From JAICKM01 sp035693165 (GTDB taxonomy: Bacteria > Chloroflexota > Chloroflexia > QHBQ01 > JAICKM01), in the NCBI GenBank assembly GCA_035693165.1, contig DASSGZ010000555.1, positions 1-12,153 of the forward strand: DNA of 12,153 nt, written 5' to 3'. The position numbers and the translations under genes are program-made. Shown here one piece after another: positions 1 to 8,089 of this stretch (position 1 is the first letter of the stretch; each line of letters starts with the position of its first letter). The notes under the pieces were generated by a model. The model was given only the letters and a program-made list of their open reading frames with translations, searched no databases and was not told the DNA's origin.

Positions 1-948
<948 letters not shown>

Positions 949-949
949 C

Positions 950-995
950 ACGGGAGCGCCCGGTGCCCTGATGGTGGCGCCGGGCGTGCCCCCGT
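950..995 (+). terminator. Hairpin after lon, probable transcription terminator
   Basis: Two bases after the lon stop, 957-967 pairs with 976-986 (GCCCGGTGCC against GGCGCCGGGC, one G-T wobble) around an 8-base loop. The outer arms ACGGG (950-954) and CCCGT (991-995) can extend the stem across an internal loop. The sequence after the stem (TCCGATTATTCG) is only mildly T-rich, so this is not a textbook intrinsic terminator. The position immediately after the stop favours termination or 3'-end protection of lon mRNA. Confidence 0.55.
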
Positions 996-1086
996 TCCGA
1001 TTATTCGCTCCCGGTGCACCCCGCCGGGCTAGCGGCCTCGCAGCAAGTATACGATTGAAGCGGATTGTAAGCGCGAACCGAATCTA

Positions 1087-1153
1087 ACGGCACAAAGGCC
1101 GGTCGAGCGCGGGCCTTTGTGAAGCCGTGTGGTGCCCGCCGGGTGATCCCGGC
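1087..1153 (+). other. Two tandem hairpins in the 949-1250 intergenic region
   Basis: A perfect 10-base inverted repeat CACAAAGGCC (1091-1100) / GGCCTTTGTG (1112-1121) has an 11-base loop. ACGG (1087-1090) and CCGT (1125-1128) extend it across a 3-base bulge. Ten bases on, GCCGGG (1138-1143) and CCCGGC (1148-1153) form a second stem with a TGAT tetraloop. No T-run follows either stem. They lie 98-164 bases upstream of the next start and could be leader-RNA structures, a weak terminator or a protein-binding palindrome. No convincing promoter was found in 949-1250: TATACG at 1048-1053 has no partner -35. The rest of the region shows nothing recognisable. Confidence 0.45.
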
Positions 1154-1236
1154 ATTGTGACGGCATCCCTTTGCTTCCCCGCCCGTGGTCGTGACCCGAC
1201 CGGCCCTGCCTCCTGCGCGCCTTCCGCCCCACCTTT

Positions 1237-1253
1237 AAGGAATTACACGATTG
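1237..1253 (+). promoter_or_regulatory. Shine-Dalgarno site and TTG start of the PHP-AlbA_2 gene
   Basis: AAGGA at 1237-1241 lies 9 bases before TTG at 1251, a normal spacing. An in-frame ATG at 1257 would be 15 bases away, so TTG is the better start. The choice changes the product by only two residues. Confidence 0.6.
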
Positions 1254-4200
1254 ACTATGTATAGAAGAGATCGCTCCGGTTCCGGCCGGAGCCACGACCG
1301 CGATGGCCGCGATAGCCGGTCCCGGTCGTCAAGCGCCGTGGCCGCACCACGCGATGTCCGCGACAGCCGGGAAGCCGAGCGCGCGGGCCTGCACTGGGTG
1401 CGCGTGGATATGCACCTGCATACCCCCGCCTCCGCCGATTACCGCGACCCCGACGCCACCTACCTCAAGATTTTGCAGAAAGCCGAGGAGCGCGGCCTCG
1501 ATATTATCGCCCTGACCGACCACAACAGCGTGCAGGGCTATGCCCACATGCTGCGCGAGATCGAGACGCTCGAACTGCTGGAACGCCTGGGCCGCCTCAA
1601 CGAGCAGGAAGCCCACGACCTGGCCGAGTATCGCCGCCTGCGCGAAACCCTGCTGGTGCTGCCGGGCTTCGAGTTCACGGCCACCTTCGGCTTCCACATC
1701 CTGGGCATCTTCCCGCCCGGCACCTCGCTGCGCAAGCTCGAATTGCTGCTGCTCAAGCTCGACGTGCCCGAGCAGAAGATGCTGGCCGGCGCGCCCGATG
1801 CCGGCCCCACCAGCGACGTGATCGAGGCCTATGAAGCCATCGCCGAGGCCGGCGGGCTGCCGATTGCCGCGCACGCCAACTCCTCCAACGGCGTGGCGAT
1901 GCAGGGCTTCAATTTCGGCGGGCAGACCAAGATCGCCTACACCCAGCACCCGGCCCTGGCCTGCCTGGAAGTGACCGACCTGGAGCAGACCGGGCGGCGC
2001 ACGACCGAGTCCTTCTTCAACGGCTCCAAGCCTGAATATCCCCGGCGCATGCACTGCATCCAGGGCAGCGATGCCCACAGCCTGGAGAAGGAACCGGGCG
2101 AGGGCGCCAACAAGCGCCTCGGCGTCGGCGACCGCTGCACCGAACTGCTGCTGCCCGATGCCACGTTTGAAGCCCTGCGCGACCTGTTCGCCAGCAGCGA
2201 CTTCGACCGCATCCGGCCCTACCGCCCCGGCCAGGTGTCCACCTATGATTTTGTGCGCCAGGCGCGCTCGCAGGGGCCGTCGATTGTGCAGGCGTTCCAT
2301 GAGCGGGCCACCAGCAAGACGAGCCGCAGCCGGCCCATCCTCAAGGACGTGGCCGCCTTCGCCAATACCAGCGGCGGCACGATCTATGTCGGGGTCAGCC
2401 CGGACGAGGCCGTGCCCGTGCGCGGCATCGACAACATCGATGACACGACCAATATCCTGCGCTTCGACATCCAGCGCAGCATTGTGCCGCCGCTCGACGT
2501 GACCTTCGCCACCCATATGAGCGAAGGGCGCCCGGTGCTGCTGTTGCAGGTGCCGCGCGGCGACGACCGGCCCTATATGTTTGAGCCGGCGGGCCAGATC
2601 TATATCCGCCAGGAGTCCGACTCCGTCGTGGCAACCCGCGACGATATCGTGCGCCTGGTGCTGGAGTCGCACGGCGAGCGGGTGACGGCAGAACTGGCGG
2701 CGGCGGCCCTCTCGGTGCCGACCTCCGACAGCATCGCTACCGCCGATGCGCTGGAACAGGCCGACGAACTGAGCAGCGACATGGTCGAGGCGGCCATCGA
2801 GGGCGCGTCGGTGCCCATCGACGTGGCCCATCGCCGCAAGCGGCGCCGCCGCCGCGGTAGCGAAGGCCGCCCGGCCGCCGAGACGCCGGTGGAAGGCGAA
2901 CTCGATTCGGTGCCCGCCTGGGATACCACCCCGGCCTGGGAAGGCCCCGAAGATACGCAGCCGGCACCCACCGCCGCAGATGTGGAAGCCGCCGAGGTGG
3001 CGGCGCTGGAGGATGTGGCCGGCGCCGCGGCGGCGGCCTGGCCCGCCGGCTGGACCACGCCGGAAGAAGAGTCCGCCCCGGTGGAAGCCGCGCCGGAGCC
3101 GGCGCGAGGTCGCCGCCGCCGGGGCCATGGCGCCGCGCAACCTGCCGCCGAGGCGGTGGCTGCGGAACCGGTGGCCGAGGCCGTCGAGGTTGGGGCGGAG
3201 GCGGTTCCCGCGGAGCCGGAAGCCGTCCCTGCTGCTGAGCCGGAGGCGCCCCGCCCGCGCCGCAAGGGCCACCTGTACCAGGTGTACCGCAGCGACCTGG
3301 GCGAGCCGGAGGTGGGCAACGCCCTGCGCGAGCGCCGCGCCGGCCTCTACGCCGATAAAGCGGGCGAGTTGCTGACGCCGGAGATCCGCGCCGCCAATCC
3401 CGAAGGCATGTTCGAGCTGGAGCGCAACCAGGTCTGGCTGCCGGACGAGACCGCGCCGGTGTTGCCCGAAGGGCTGAGCGCGCGCCGCCGCTCGAAGGCG
3501 ACGCTGAACGACAGCATCTTGAACGCCCGCAGCGGACCGGGCGGCCGGTTCCAGTCGGCGGCGGAGCTTGCGCCCCCGCCGCCCGCGCCCGAACCGGAGC
3601 CGGAACCGGCCCCCGCGCCGGAAGCCGCCCCGGCGAAGGCCAGCCGCGGCCGGCGCCGAACATCGGCTAAGGCCGCCGCACCCGCGGAGCCGGTGGCCGA
3701 AGCGCCGGCCCCCGCGCCGCCCGCGCCGGAGCCGGTCTCCGCGCCTGCCTCGAATGAGGCACCAGCGCCCCCGGAACCGGCGCCCGTGACCCCGCCGCCG
3801 GGCGTGCCGCTGGTGCGCGCGCTGCCGGGGGAGAAACTGTCCGGGGCCAAGGCGCGCGCCGGGCTGATCGTGCCGGCCACCCCGGCGGTGAGCGAGGCGG
3901 CGCGTCCCGTCGCCCCTGCCCCGCGCGGCGGCCGCCGCGAGATCGTGCCGTCGTCCAAGGCGAACGCCCGGACCGGTCTGGCGACGAAGCCCGCGGTTCC
4001 CGTCCCCAATAAGGCGGCGGCGCCGCCACCGGCCATCCCGGCACCGCGCACCGGCGTCGAGGTCGTCTCAACCGAGATCCGCAACGACGTGCCCTATCAC
4101 TCGATGCGCGATCTGCGCAACGGCAGCATCGTGCACAACGTCACGCGCTACTCGGCGCGGCGCCTGTGGTACTACGCGATCATGCGTCACGAGGCGGGGC

Positions 4201-4421
4201 CGCCCAACCCGCAGGAAGTGGAGTGGGCGGGCGATGTTGGCCTGTGGCGCAAAGTGCGCCGGGCCAACGTGCTGCGCTATGACCTGGTGGGTCGCGAACC
4301 CGACGGCAGTATGCGCGTCTACTACGGTGTTACCGAAGACGGCATCCACGGCCCCTGGCGCGAGATCGATCTGAACGCGGGCGATGCCGAGCAAGCCGAC
4401 GGGGAGCAGGACTGGGGCTAA
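1251..4421 (+). CDS. PHP-domain phosphoesterase fused to AlbA_2-like domain, with long disordered linker
   Basis: A 1056-residue soluble protein with no signal peptide or membrane segment. Residues 1-45 are a charged Arg/Ser/Asp-rich tail. Residues 50-330 are a PHP domain, a metal-dependent phosphoesterase fold: MHLH (H55, H57), LTDHN (D90, H91), PGFEF (E141), AAHAN (H208) and GSDAH (D274, H276), so the metal site looks complete. Residues 335-470 resemble the AlbA_2/Schlafen-like fold (KDVAAFANTSGGTIYVGV), although the usual acidic EFK entry motif is not evident. Residues 471-935 are Ala/Pro/Glu-rich low complexity with Arg clusters at 528-535, 621-624, 668-672 and 799-803, and one ordered-looking island at 673-732. 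Residues 936-1041 are an unrecognised Trp/Tyr/Arg-rich terminal domain. The TAA stop directly abuts the next gene's TTG. Substrate unknown; nucleic acid or nucleotide processing is inferred from the two domains. Confidence 0.88.
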   Translation: MTMYRRDRSGSGRSHDRDGRDSRSRSSSAVAAPRDVRDSREAERAGLHWVRVDMHLHTPASADYRDPDATYLKILQKAEERGLDIIALTDHNSVQGYAHMLREIETLELLERLGRLNEQEAHDLAEYRRLRETLLVLPGFEFTATFGFHILGIFPPGTSLRKLELLLLKLDVPEQKMLAGAPDAGPTSDVIEAYEAIAEAGGLPIAAHANSSNGVAMQGFNFGGQTKIAYTQHPALACLEVTDLEQTGRRTTESFFNGSKPEYPRRMHCIQGSDAHSLEKEPGEGANKRLGVGDRCTELLLPDATFEALRDLFASSDFDRIRPYRPGQVSTYDFVRQARSQGPSIVQAFHERATSKTSRSRPILKDVAAFANTSGGTIYVGVSPDEAVPVRGIDNIDDTTNILRFDIQRSIVPPLDVTFATHMSEGRPVLLLQVPRGDDRPYMFEPAGQIYIRQESDSVVATRDDIVRLVLESHGERVTAELAAAALSVPTSDSIATADALEQADELSSDMVEAAIEGASVPIDVAHRRKRRRRRGSEGRPAAETPVEGELDSVPAWDTTPAWEGPEDTQPAPTAADVEAAEVAALEDVAGAAAAAWPAGWTTPEEESAPVEAAPEPARGRRRRGHGAAQPAAEAVAAEPVAEAVEVGAEAVPAEPEAVPAAEPEAPRPRRKGHLYQVYRSDLGEPEVGNALRERRAGLYADKAGELLTPEIRAANPEGMFELERNQVWLPDETAPVLPEGLSARRRSKATLNDSILNARSGPGGRFQSAAELAPPPPAPEPEPEPAPAPEAAPAKASRGRRRTSAKAAAPAEPVAEAPAPAPPAPEPVSAPASNEAPAPPEPAPVTPPPGVPLVRALPGEKLSGAKARAGLIVPATPAVSEAARPVAPAPRGGRREIVPSSKANARTGLATKPAVPVPNKAAAPPPAIPAPRTGVEVVSTEIRNDVPYHSMRDLRNGSIVHNVTRYSARRLWYYAIMRHEAGPPNPQEVEWAGDVGLWRKVRRANVLRYDLVGREPDGSMRVYYGVTEDGIHGPWREIDLNAGDAEQADGEQDWG

Positions 4422-4955
4422 TTGGACGATCAAGCGCTGGAAATCGAAGTGATCCGGTCCAGCGGGCGCGTCAAAACCGCGAGCGCCCGCTGGGTCGAAC
4501 CGGGCAAGAAGGTGCTGGTGCGCCTGCCCGCCAACCTCGACGCGGCGGACGAGCAGCGCCTGATCAGCCAGTTGGTCGCTAAAGTGCGGGCCGGCGCCCG
4601 GCGGCGCGACCTCAACCAGGACGGCAAGCTGCCGGAGCGCGCCGCCGAACTGAACCGCCGCTACTTTGGCGGGCGGCTGCAACTCGACTCCATCGAGTGG
4701 GTGACGAACCAGCAGGGCCGCTACGGCTCGTGTACCCCCGCCAACCGCACCATCCGCATATCAGACCGCGTGGCGTCCATGCCCGGCTGGGTGCAGGACT
4801 ATGTCCTGGTCCATGAACTGGCCCACCTGGTCCAGCCCAACCACTCGGCGGCTTTCTGGAAGCTGGTCAACCGCTACCCGCTCACCGAACGCGCCCGCGG
4901 CTACCTGATCGCCGTGGGGTTGGAGGGAATGGACGGCCCTGGGGACGACGAGTGA
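4422..4955 (+). CDS. YgjP/DUF45-type zinc metallopeptidase (M48-like)
   Basis: A 177-residue cytoplasmic protein. The signature of the YgjP-like (DUF45) family is clear: RYGSC (100-104), a short strand TIRISDR (110-116), PGWVQDYVLV, then HELAH with H131, E132 and H135, followed by NHSAAFW, where H141 is the expected third zinc ligand. All catalytic residues are present. The N-terminal 80 residues are a basic, less conserved lead-in. The family belongs to the same peptidase clan as SprT and WLM/Wss1, some of which cleave DNA-protein crosslinks; the substrate of this one is unknown. The TTG start at 4422 follows the previous TAA with no gap, with GGAGCAGG (4403-4410) as a possible ribosome site inside the upstream gene, and its TGA overlaps the next GTG by 4 bases. 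Translational coupling with both neighbours is likely. Confidence 0.9.
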   Translation: MDDQALEIEVIRSSGRVKTASARWVEPGKKVLVRLPANLDAADEQRLISQLVAKVRAGARRRDLNQDGKLPERAAELNRRYFGGRLQLDSIEWVTNQQGRYGSCTPANRTIRISDRVASMPGWVQDYVLVHELAHLVQPNHSAAFWKLVNRYPLTERARGYLIAVGLEGMDGPGDDE

Positions 4956-7801
4956 GCGCGCGGCCCTGGCGCGAGCACGTCCTGGTGCTCGCGGGGTTCG
5001 CGCTGCTCACCATCGTGCTGACCTGGCCGGTGGCCGCGCTGTTCGGCCAGGCCATCAACGCGTTCGGCGATGTGGTGGTGCAGATGACCACCATGACCTG
5101 GGACGCCCACGCCCTGGCGACCAACCCGCTCGGCCTGTTTGACGCGCCCTTCTTCTACCCCTACGCGCACACCAACGCCTACTCCGAGCACCTGGTGGGC
5201 GAAACGCTGGTCGCCCTGCCCATCCTCTGGCTGACCGGCGACCCGGCCCCCGCCCACAACTTCAACTTCCTGCTCTCGTTCGTGCTCACCGGCTACGCCA
5301 CCTACCTGCTGGTGCGCGACCTGACCGGCAACCGCATCGCCGCCCTGGCTGCCGGGATCGCCTACGCGTTCGCCGGGTACCGCTTCGTGCAAAGCGGCCA
5401 CATGCAGACCCTGGCGACCGAGTGGTTCCCCTTCACGCTCTGGGCGCTGCGGCGCGGCTTGCGCTGGAACCACGGCGGGTATATCGCCCTGGCCGCCGCG
5501 GGCGTGATCGGCATGGGCCTGTTCAGCGTCTACTACATCTTCTTCCTGGCGATCCTGGTCGGCCTCTACCTGGCCTGGTGGCTGCTGATCGACCGGCCCG
5601 CCCCGGCCACGGATGCGCCGCCCATGCCCCGGCGCTCGCGCCTGCCGCTGTGGGCCAAACTGGGGCTGGCCGGGGTCGTGGCCGGGATCGTCTTGCTGCC
5701 GTTCTACCTGCCGTATGTGCAGGTCAACCAGGAACTCGGCTTCAACCGCTCGGTCTACGAGGTGCAAAGCTGGGCGGCCCGGCCCTGGTACTTCTGGAAC
5801 GTGCTGGCGACCAACTGGCTCTGGGCCACGCTGGTGCCCGATATGATCGGCCTGCGCGGCGAGCGGCAGTTGTTCCCCGGCCTGATCATCAGCGTGCTGG
5901 CCGCGGCGGGTCTGCTGTTTGCCGGGTGGCGGCGCGCGCCGGCGCCGGGCGATTCGCCCTCCGCCGCGCCGGTCGCCTATCCGCGCGAACGCTGGTTTTA
6001 CCTGCTGCTGGGGCTGGTCGCGCTGGTGCTCACCTTCGGCATGAGCATCCGCCTGCCCGGAACCAGCACCGATATCCCCCTGCCCTACGCTTTCCTCTAC
6101 GACTGGGTGCCCGGCTTCAGCGCCCTGCGCGTGCCGGTGCGGTTCGCCGCCCTGCTCAACCTGGCGCTGGCCGTGCTGGGCGGCTACGGCCTGGCCTGGC
6201 TGCTGGCGCAGATCCGCCGGCCCCGCGGGGCCGCACTGCTCTGGGTGCCGCTGCTGGCCCTGATGACGCTCGAATACGTGCAGGTGCGCGACCTGAGCAA
6301 CCACCGCGACATGCGCCCCCCGGCCTCCGGTCCCTACAGCTATCTGGCGGGCCATCCGGGGCCGGTGATCGAACTGCCCATGTACGGCAGCGACGCCGAT
6401 GTCTGGTACACCTACGGCGCCACCTATCACTGGCAGCCGCTGGTCAACGGCTTCAGCAGCTTCGTGCCGCCCGGCACCGTCGAGATCGCTCATGCCATGG
6501 CGGCCTTCCCCGACCCGGCGAGCCTGGCGCTGCTGCAAGGGCTGGAGGTGCGCCATGTGGTGGTGCGCTACTCGCAGTTCCCCCTGGCCGGCCAGCCGGG
6601 GCTGCGCAAACGGATCGAGAGCACGCCCGCGCTGCGCCAGGTCTACGCGCAGGGCAGCGACGTGATCTATGAGATCGCGCCCGACCCCTGGGCGCGCCGG
6701 ATTGCCACGGCCTTGCCCGCGGACGGCTACCTCTGGGTGGACCGGGGCAGCACGAACAGCGCGCCCGCGCTCGAAGCCCTGGCCTATGCGCTCAAATACA
6801 ACCGCCTGCCCACAACCCGCCTGCCGGTGCCCGCCGATCATGTCGCCGGCAACCTGATCCTGGGCTACAAGCCGTTGCCCCCATTGCCCTACGGGCGCCC
6901 TGCCGACGTAGCCCTGGCCCCCGCCGGCGATCCCGCTGGGGGCGGCGGGGCCGGGGCCGGCGCGGGCTTCTACAAAAACCCCCTGGCCGCGCTGTACCGC
7001 CGCGATGCGGGTCTCCAGGCGCACTACGACCTGACGGCACCCGCCTCGCCCTACGCGCCGCACGGGCTGGCGATCCCGGCGGGCGGCGCGCGCTTCGATC
7101 TCCCCGCCGCCCAGGGATCGGCGGCCCGCGTGGCCGATTTGCTGTTCGCCGCTTTCGCCCCCACCGAGATCACGGTCAACGGCGCGCCACTGACCCTGGC
7201 GCCGGGTCTCACCCGGTATCGCGGCCCTGCCGGAGACGGGCTGGACTTGCGGACGACCTCCGGCGCCGATTCCGCCGCGTTGCTCGCCGTGGACATGCTT
7301 GCCGCCGATGGCACTGCGCCGGGCAGCGGCCAGGGCGCACCGCTGCCCGATACGCTCGTGCTCGACTTGCAGCCCAGCACCGCCGATCTGCGCGCCGGGA
7401 CCGTGACGACGAACTGGCGCATCGTCCCCCGGCACCCCGGCGGCCAGCCGTTCACGCTCAGCCTGGATATCTACCAGAAACCGTTCGGCACGCACCCCGA
7501 CGGGCACCTGGGGACCTGGAGTCTGCCGTTGCCCGCCGGGGCCGAAGGCCGCAGCTACAGCCTCACGCTCGACCCGGCGGCGAAAACGGCCACGGCCACG
7601 CTGAACGGCGGCGGCGCCGAGGTGTTCATGTGGCAGGGGCCGCCGCGCGGCGGCGACTTCCACGCCACGCTGAACCTCTTTGCCGGCGACCACCTGCTGG
7701 CGCAACTGCCGGTCTACGACTTCTCGCTCGACGGTGGGCGGTTGGGCGACTTCGCGCCCGCGCCCGGCACGGTGCTGCGGCTGCCGTTTGCCGCGCAATA
7801 A
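4952..7801 (+). CDS. GT-C-like polytopic membrane protein with large C-terminal domain
   Basis: A 949-residue protein with about ten hydrophobic segments in residues 9-441 (for example 9-31, 103-122, 128-147, 176-213, 234-256, 309-326, 348-364, 397-419, 426-441). The architecture is that of GT-C fold membrane glycosyltransferases, which use lipid-linked sugars. The first loop after segment 1 carries acidic residues D40 and D51 and the motif FFYPYAHTN (67-75), a region where GT-C enzymes usually place catalytic acids. Residues 442-949 are a soluble region, presumably outside the membrane: a mixed domain to about 655, a Gly/Ala-rich linker (662-672), and a beta-rich part after 700. The donor, acceptor and even enzymatic activity are not provable here. 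GTG at 4952 overlaps the upstream stop (GTGA), which makes this the third gene of the operon. The ORF ends with TAA three bases before an inverted-repeat element. Confidence 0.75.
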   Translation: MSARPWREHVLVLAGFALLTIVLTWPVAALFGQAINAFGDVVVQMTTMTWDAHALATNPLGLFDAPFFYPYAHTNAYSEHLVGETLVALPILWLTGDPAPAHNFNFLLSFVLTGYATYLLVRDLTGNRIAALAAGIAYAFAGYRFVQSGHMQTLATEWFPFTLWALRRGLRWNHGGYIALAAAGVIGMGLFSVYYIFFLAILVGLYLAWWLLIDRPAPATDAPPMPRRSRLPLWAKLGLAGVVAGIVLLPFYLPYVQVNQELGFNRSVYEVQSWAARPWYFWNVLATNWLWATLVPDMIGLRGERQLFPGLIISVLAAAGLLFAGWRRAPAPGDSPSAAPVAYPRERWFYLLLGLVALVLTFGMSIRLPGTSTDIPLPYAFLYDWVPGFSALRVPVRFAALLNLALAVLGGYGLAWLLAQIRRPRGAALLWVPLLALMTLEYVQVRDLSNHRDMRPPASGPYSYLAGHPGPVIELPMYGSDADVWYTYGATYHWQPLVNGFSSFVPPGTVEIAHAMAAFPDPASLALLQGLEVRHVVVRYSQFPLAGQPGLRKRIESTPALRQVYAQGSDVIYEIAPDPWARRIATALPADGYLWVDRGSTNSAPALEALAYALKYNRLPTTRLPVPADHVAGNLILGYKPLPPLPYGRPADVALAPAGDPAGGGGAGAGAGFYKNPLAALYRRDAGLQAHYDLTAPASPYAPHGLAIPAGGARFDLPAAQGSAARVADLLFAAFAPTEITVNGAPLTLAPGLTRYRGPAGDGLDLRTTSGADSAALLAVDMLAADGTAPGSGQGAPLPDTLVLDLQPSTADLRAGTVTTNWRIVPRHPGGQPFTLSLDIYQKPFGTHPDGHLGTWSLPLPAGAEGRSYSLTLDPAAKTATATLNGGGAEVFMWQGPPRGGDFHATLNLFAGDHLLAQLPVYDFSLDGGRLGDFAPAPGTVLRLPFAAQ

Positions 7802-7804
7802 CCT

Positions 7805-7992
7805 GCATCCGTTCCTGATCGAGATTTCGCACCGCCGAGACGCAGAGAACGCAGAGATTCGGATGGAATGAGATCCGAAGTAAGGCGTGTAACGCGGCTC
7901 GAATCGCTTTAGTCCCAAGAAAGGCCATAAATAGGTAGTAATTCAATGATCTCTGCGTCCTCTGCGTCTCGGCGGTGATCATGAACGGATGC
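7805..7992. repeat. MITE-like inverted-repeat element
   Basis: A 188-base non-coding element with long imperfect terminal inverted repeats. The outer arms are 7805-7820 (GCATCCGTTCCTGATC) and 7977-7992, matching at 15 of 16 bases. The inner arms are 7831-7858 and 7949-7976, matching at 27 of 28. Ten unpaired bases (7821-7830) sit between outer and inner arm on the left only. Each inner arm carries a tandem 9-base repeat (ACGCAGAGA at 7840-7848 and 7849-7857). The 90-base interior is AT-richer than the genes and holds a small hairpin (7858-7864 with 7873-7879). No clear target-site duplication is visible. The ACGCAGAG-type sequence resembles dispersed repeats I know from many bacterial genomes, whose false translations read like RRDAENAE. 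The transcript would fold into a long stem right after the upstream stop, so it may also end that operon. Confidence 0.8.
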
Positions 7993-8004
7993 CCGGCAAA
8001 AAGG

Positions 8005-8041
8005 TCGAAGCGAGCCGCCATCTATGGTATAATAGCGCCAC
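8005..8041 (+). promoter_or_regulatory. Extended -10 promoter of the DnaE-like gene
   Basis: TATGGTATAAT at 8023-8033 contains a perfect -10 hexamer (8028-8033) preceded by the TGn extension (8025-8027). Seventeen bases upstream, TCGAAG (8005-8010) matches the -35 consensus at only three of six positions, as is usual for extended -10 promoters. Transcription should begin near 8040, giving a leader of about 50 bases. No strong Shine-Dalgarno sequence precedes the ATG at 8090, which may limit translation. Confidence 0.75.
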
Positions 8042-8089
8042 GGTGACATATCCACTCTAGCGTGTTCAATCCCAACGCGAGACGCCCCC

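Noticed and set aside
1048..1083. Possible promoter for the PHP operon (TATACG, or TTGAAG as a -35)
   Set aside because: Neither hexamer has a partner at 16-18 bases; not better than chance.
1329..3272. A 647-residue open frame on the - strand opposite the PHP gene
   Set aside because: No recognisable domain, composition typical of a shadow frame; the + strand frame has PHP and AlbA_2 motifs.
4901..7918. A 1005-residue open frame on the - strand opposite the membrane protein gene
   Set aside because: Its translation is Gln/Gly/Arg/Ala-rich without any domain, as expected of an antisense frame in very GC-rich DNA. The + strand frame has coherent membrane segments and a coupled start.
7831..7976. 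CRISPR-like repeats
   Set aside because: Only two copies, in inverted orientation, with a non-repeating core; this is an inverted-repeat element, not an array.
7626..8021. A - strand frame of 131 residues covering the inverted-repeat element (AETQRTQRS and CVLCVSAV)
   Set aside because: This is the false translation of the ACGCAGAG repeat arms, a pattern familiar from spurious hypothetical proteins; half of it also overlaps the membrane gene.
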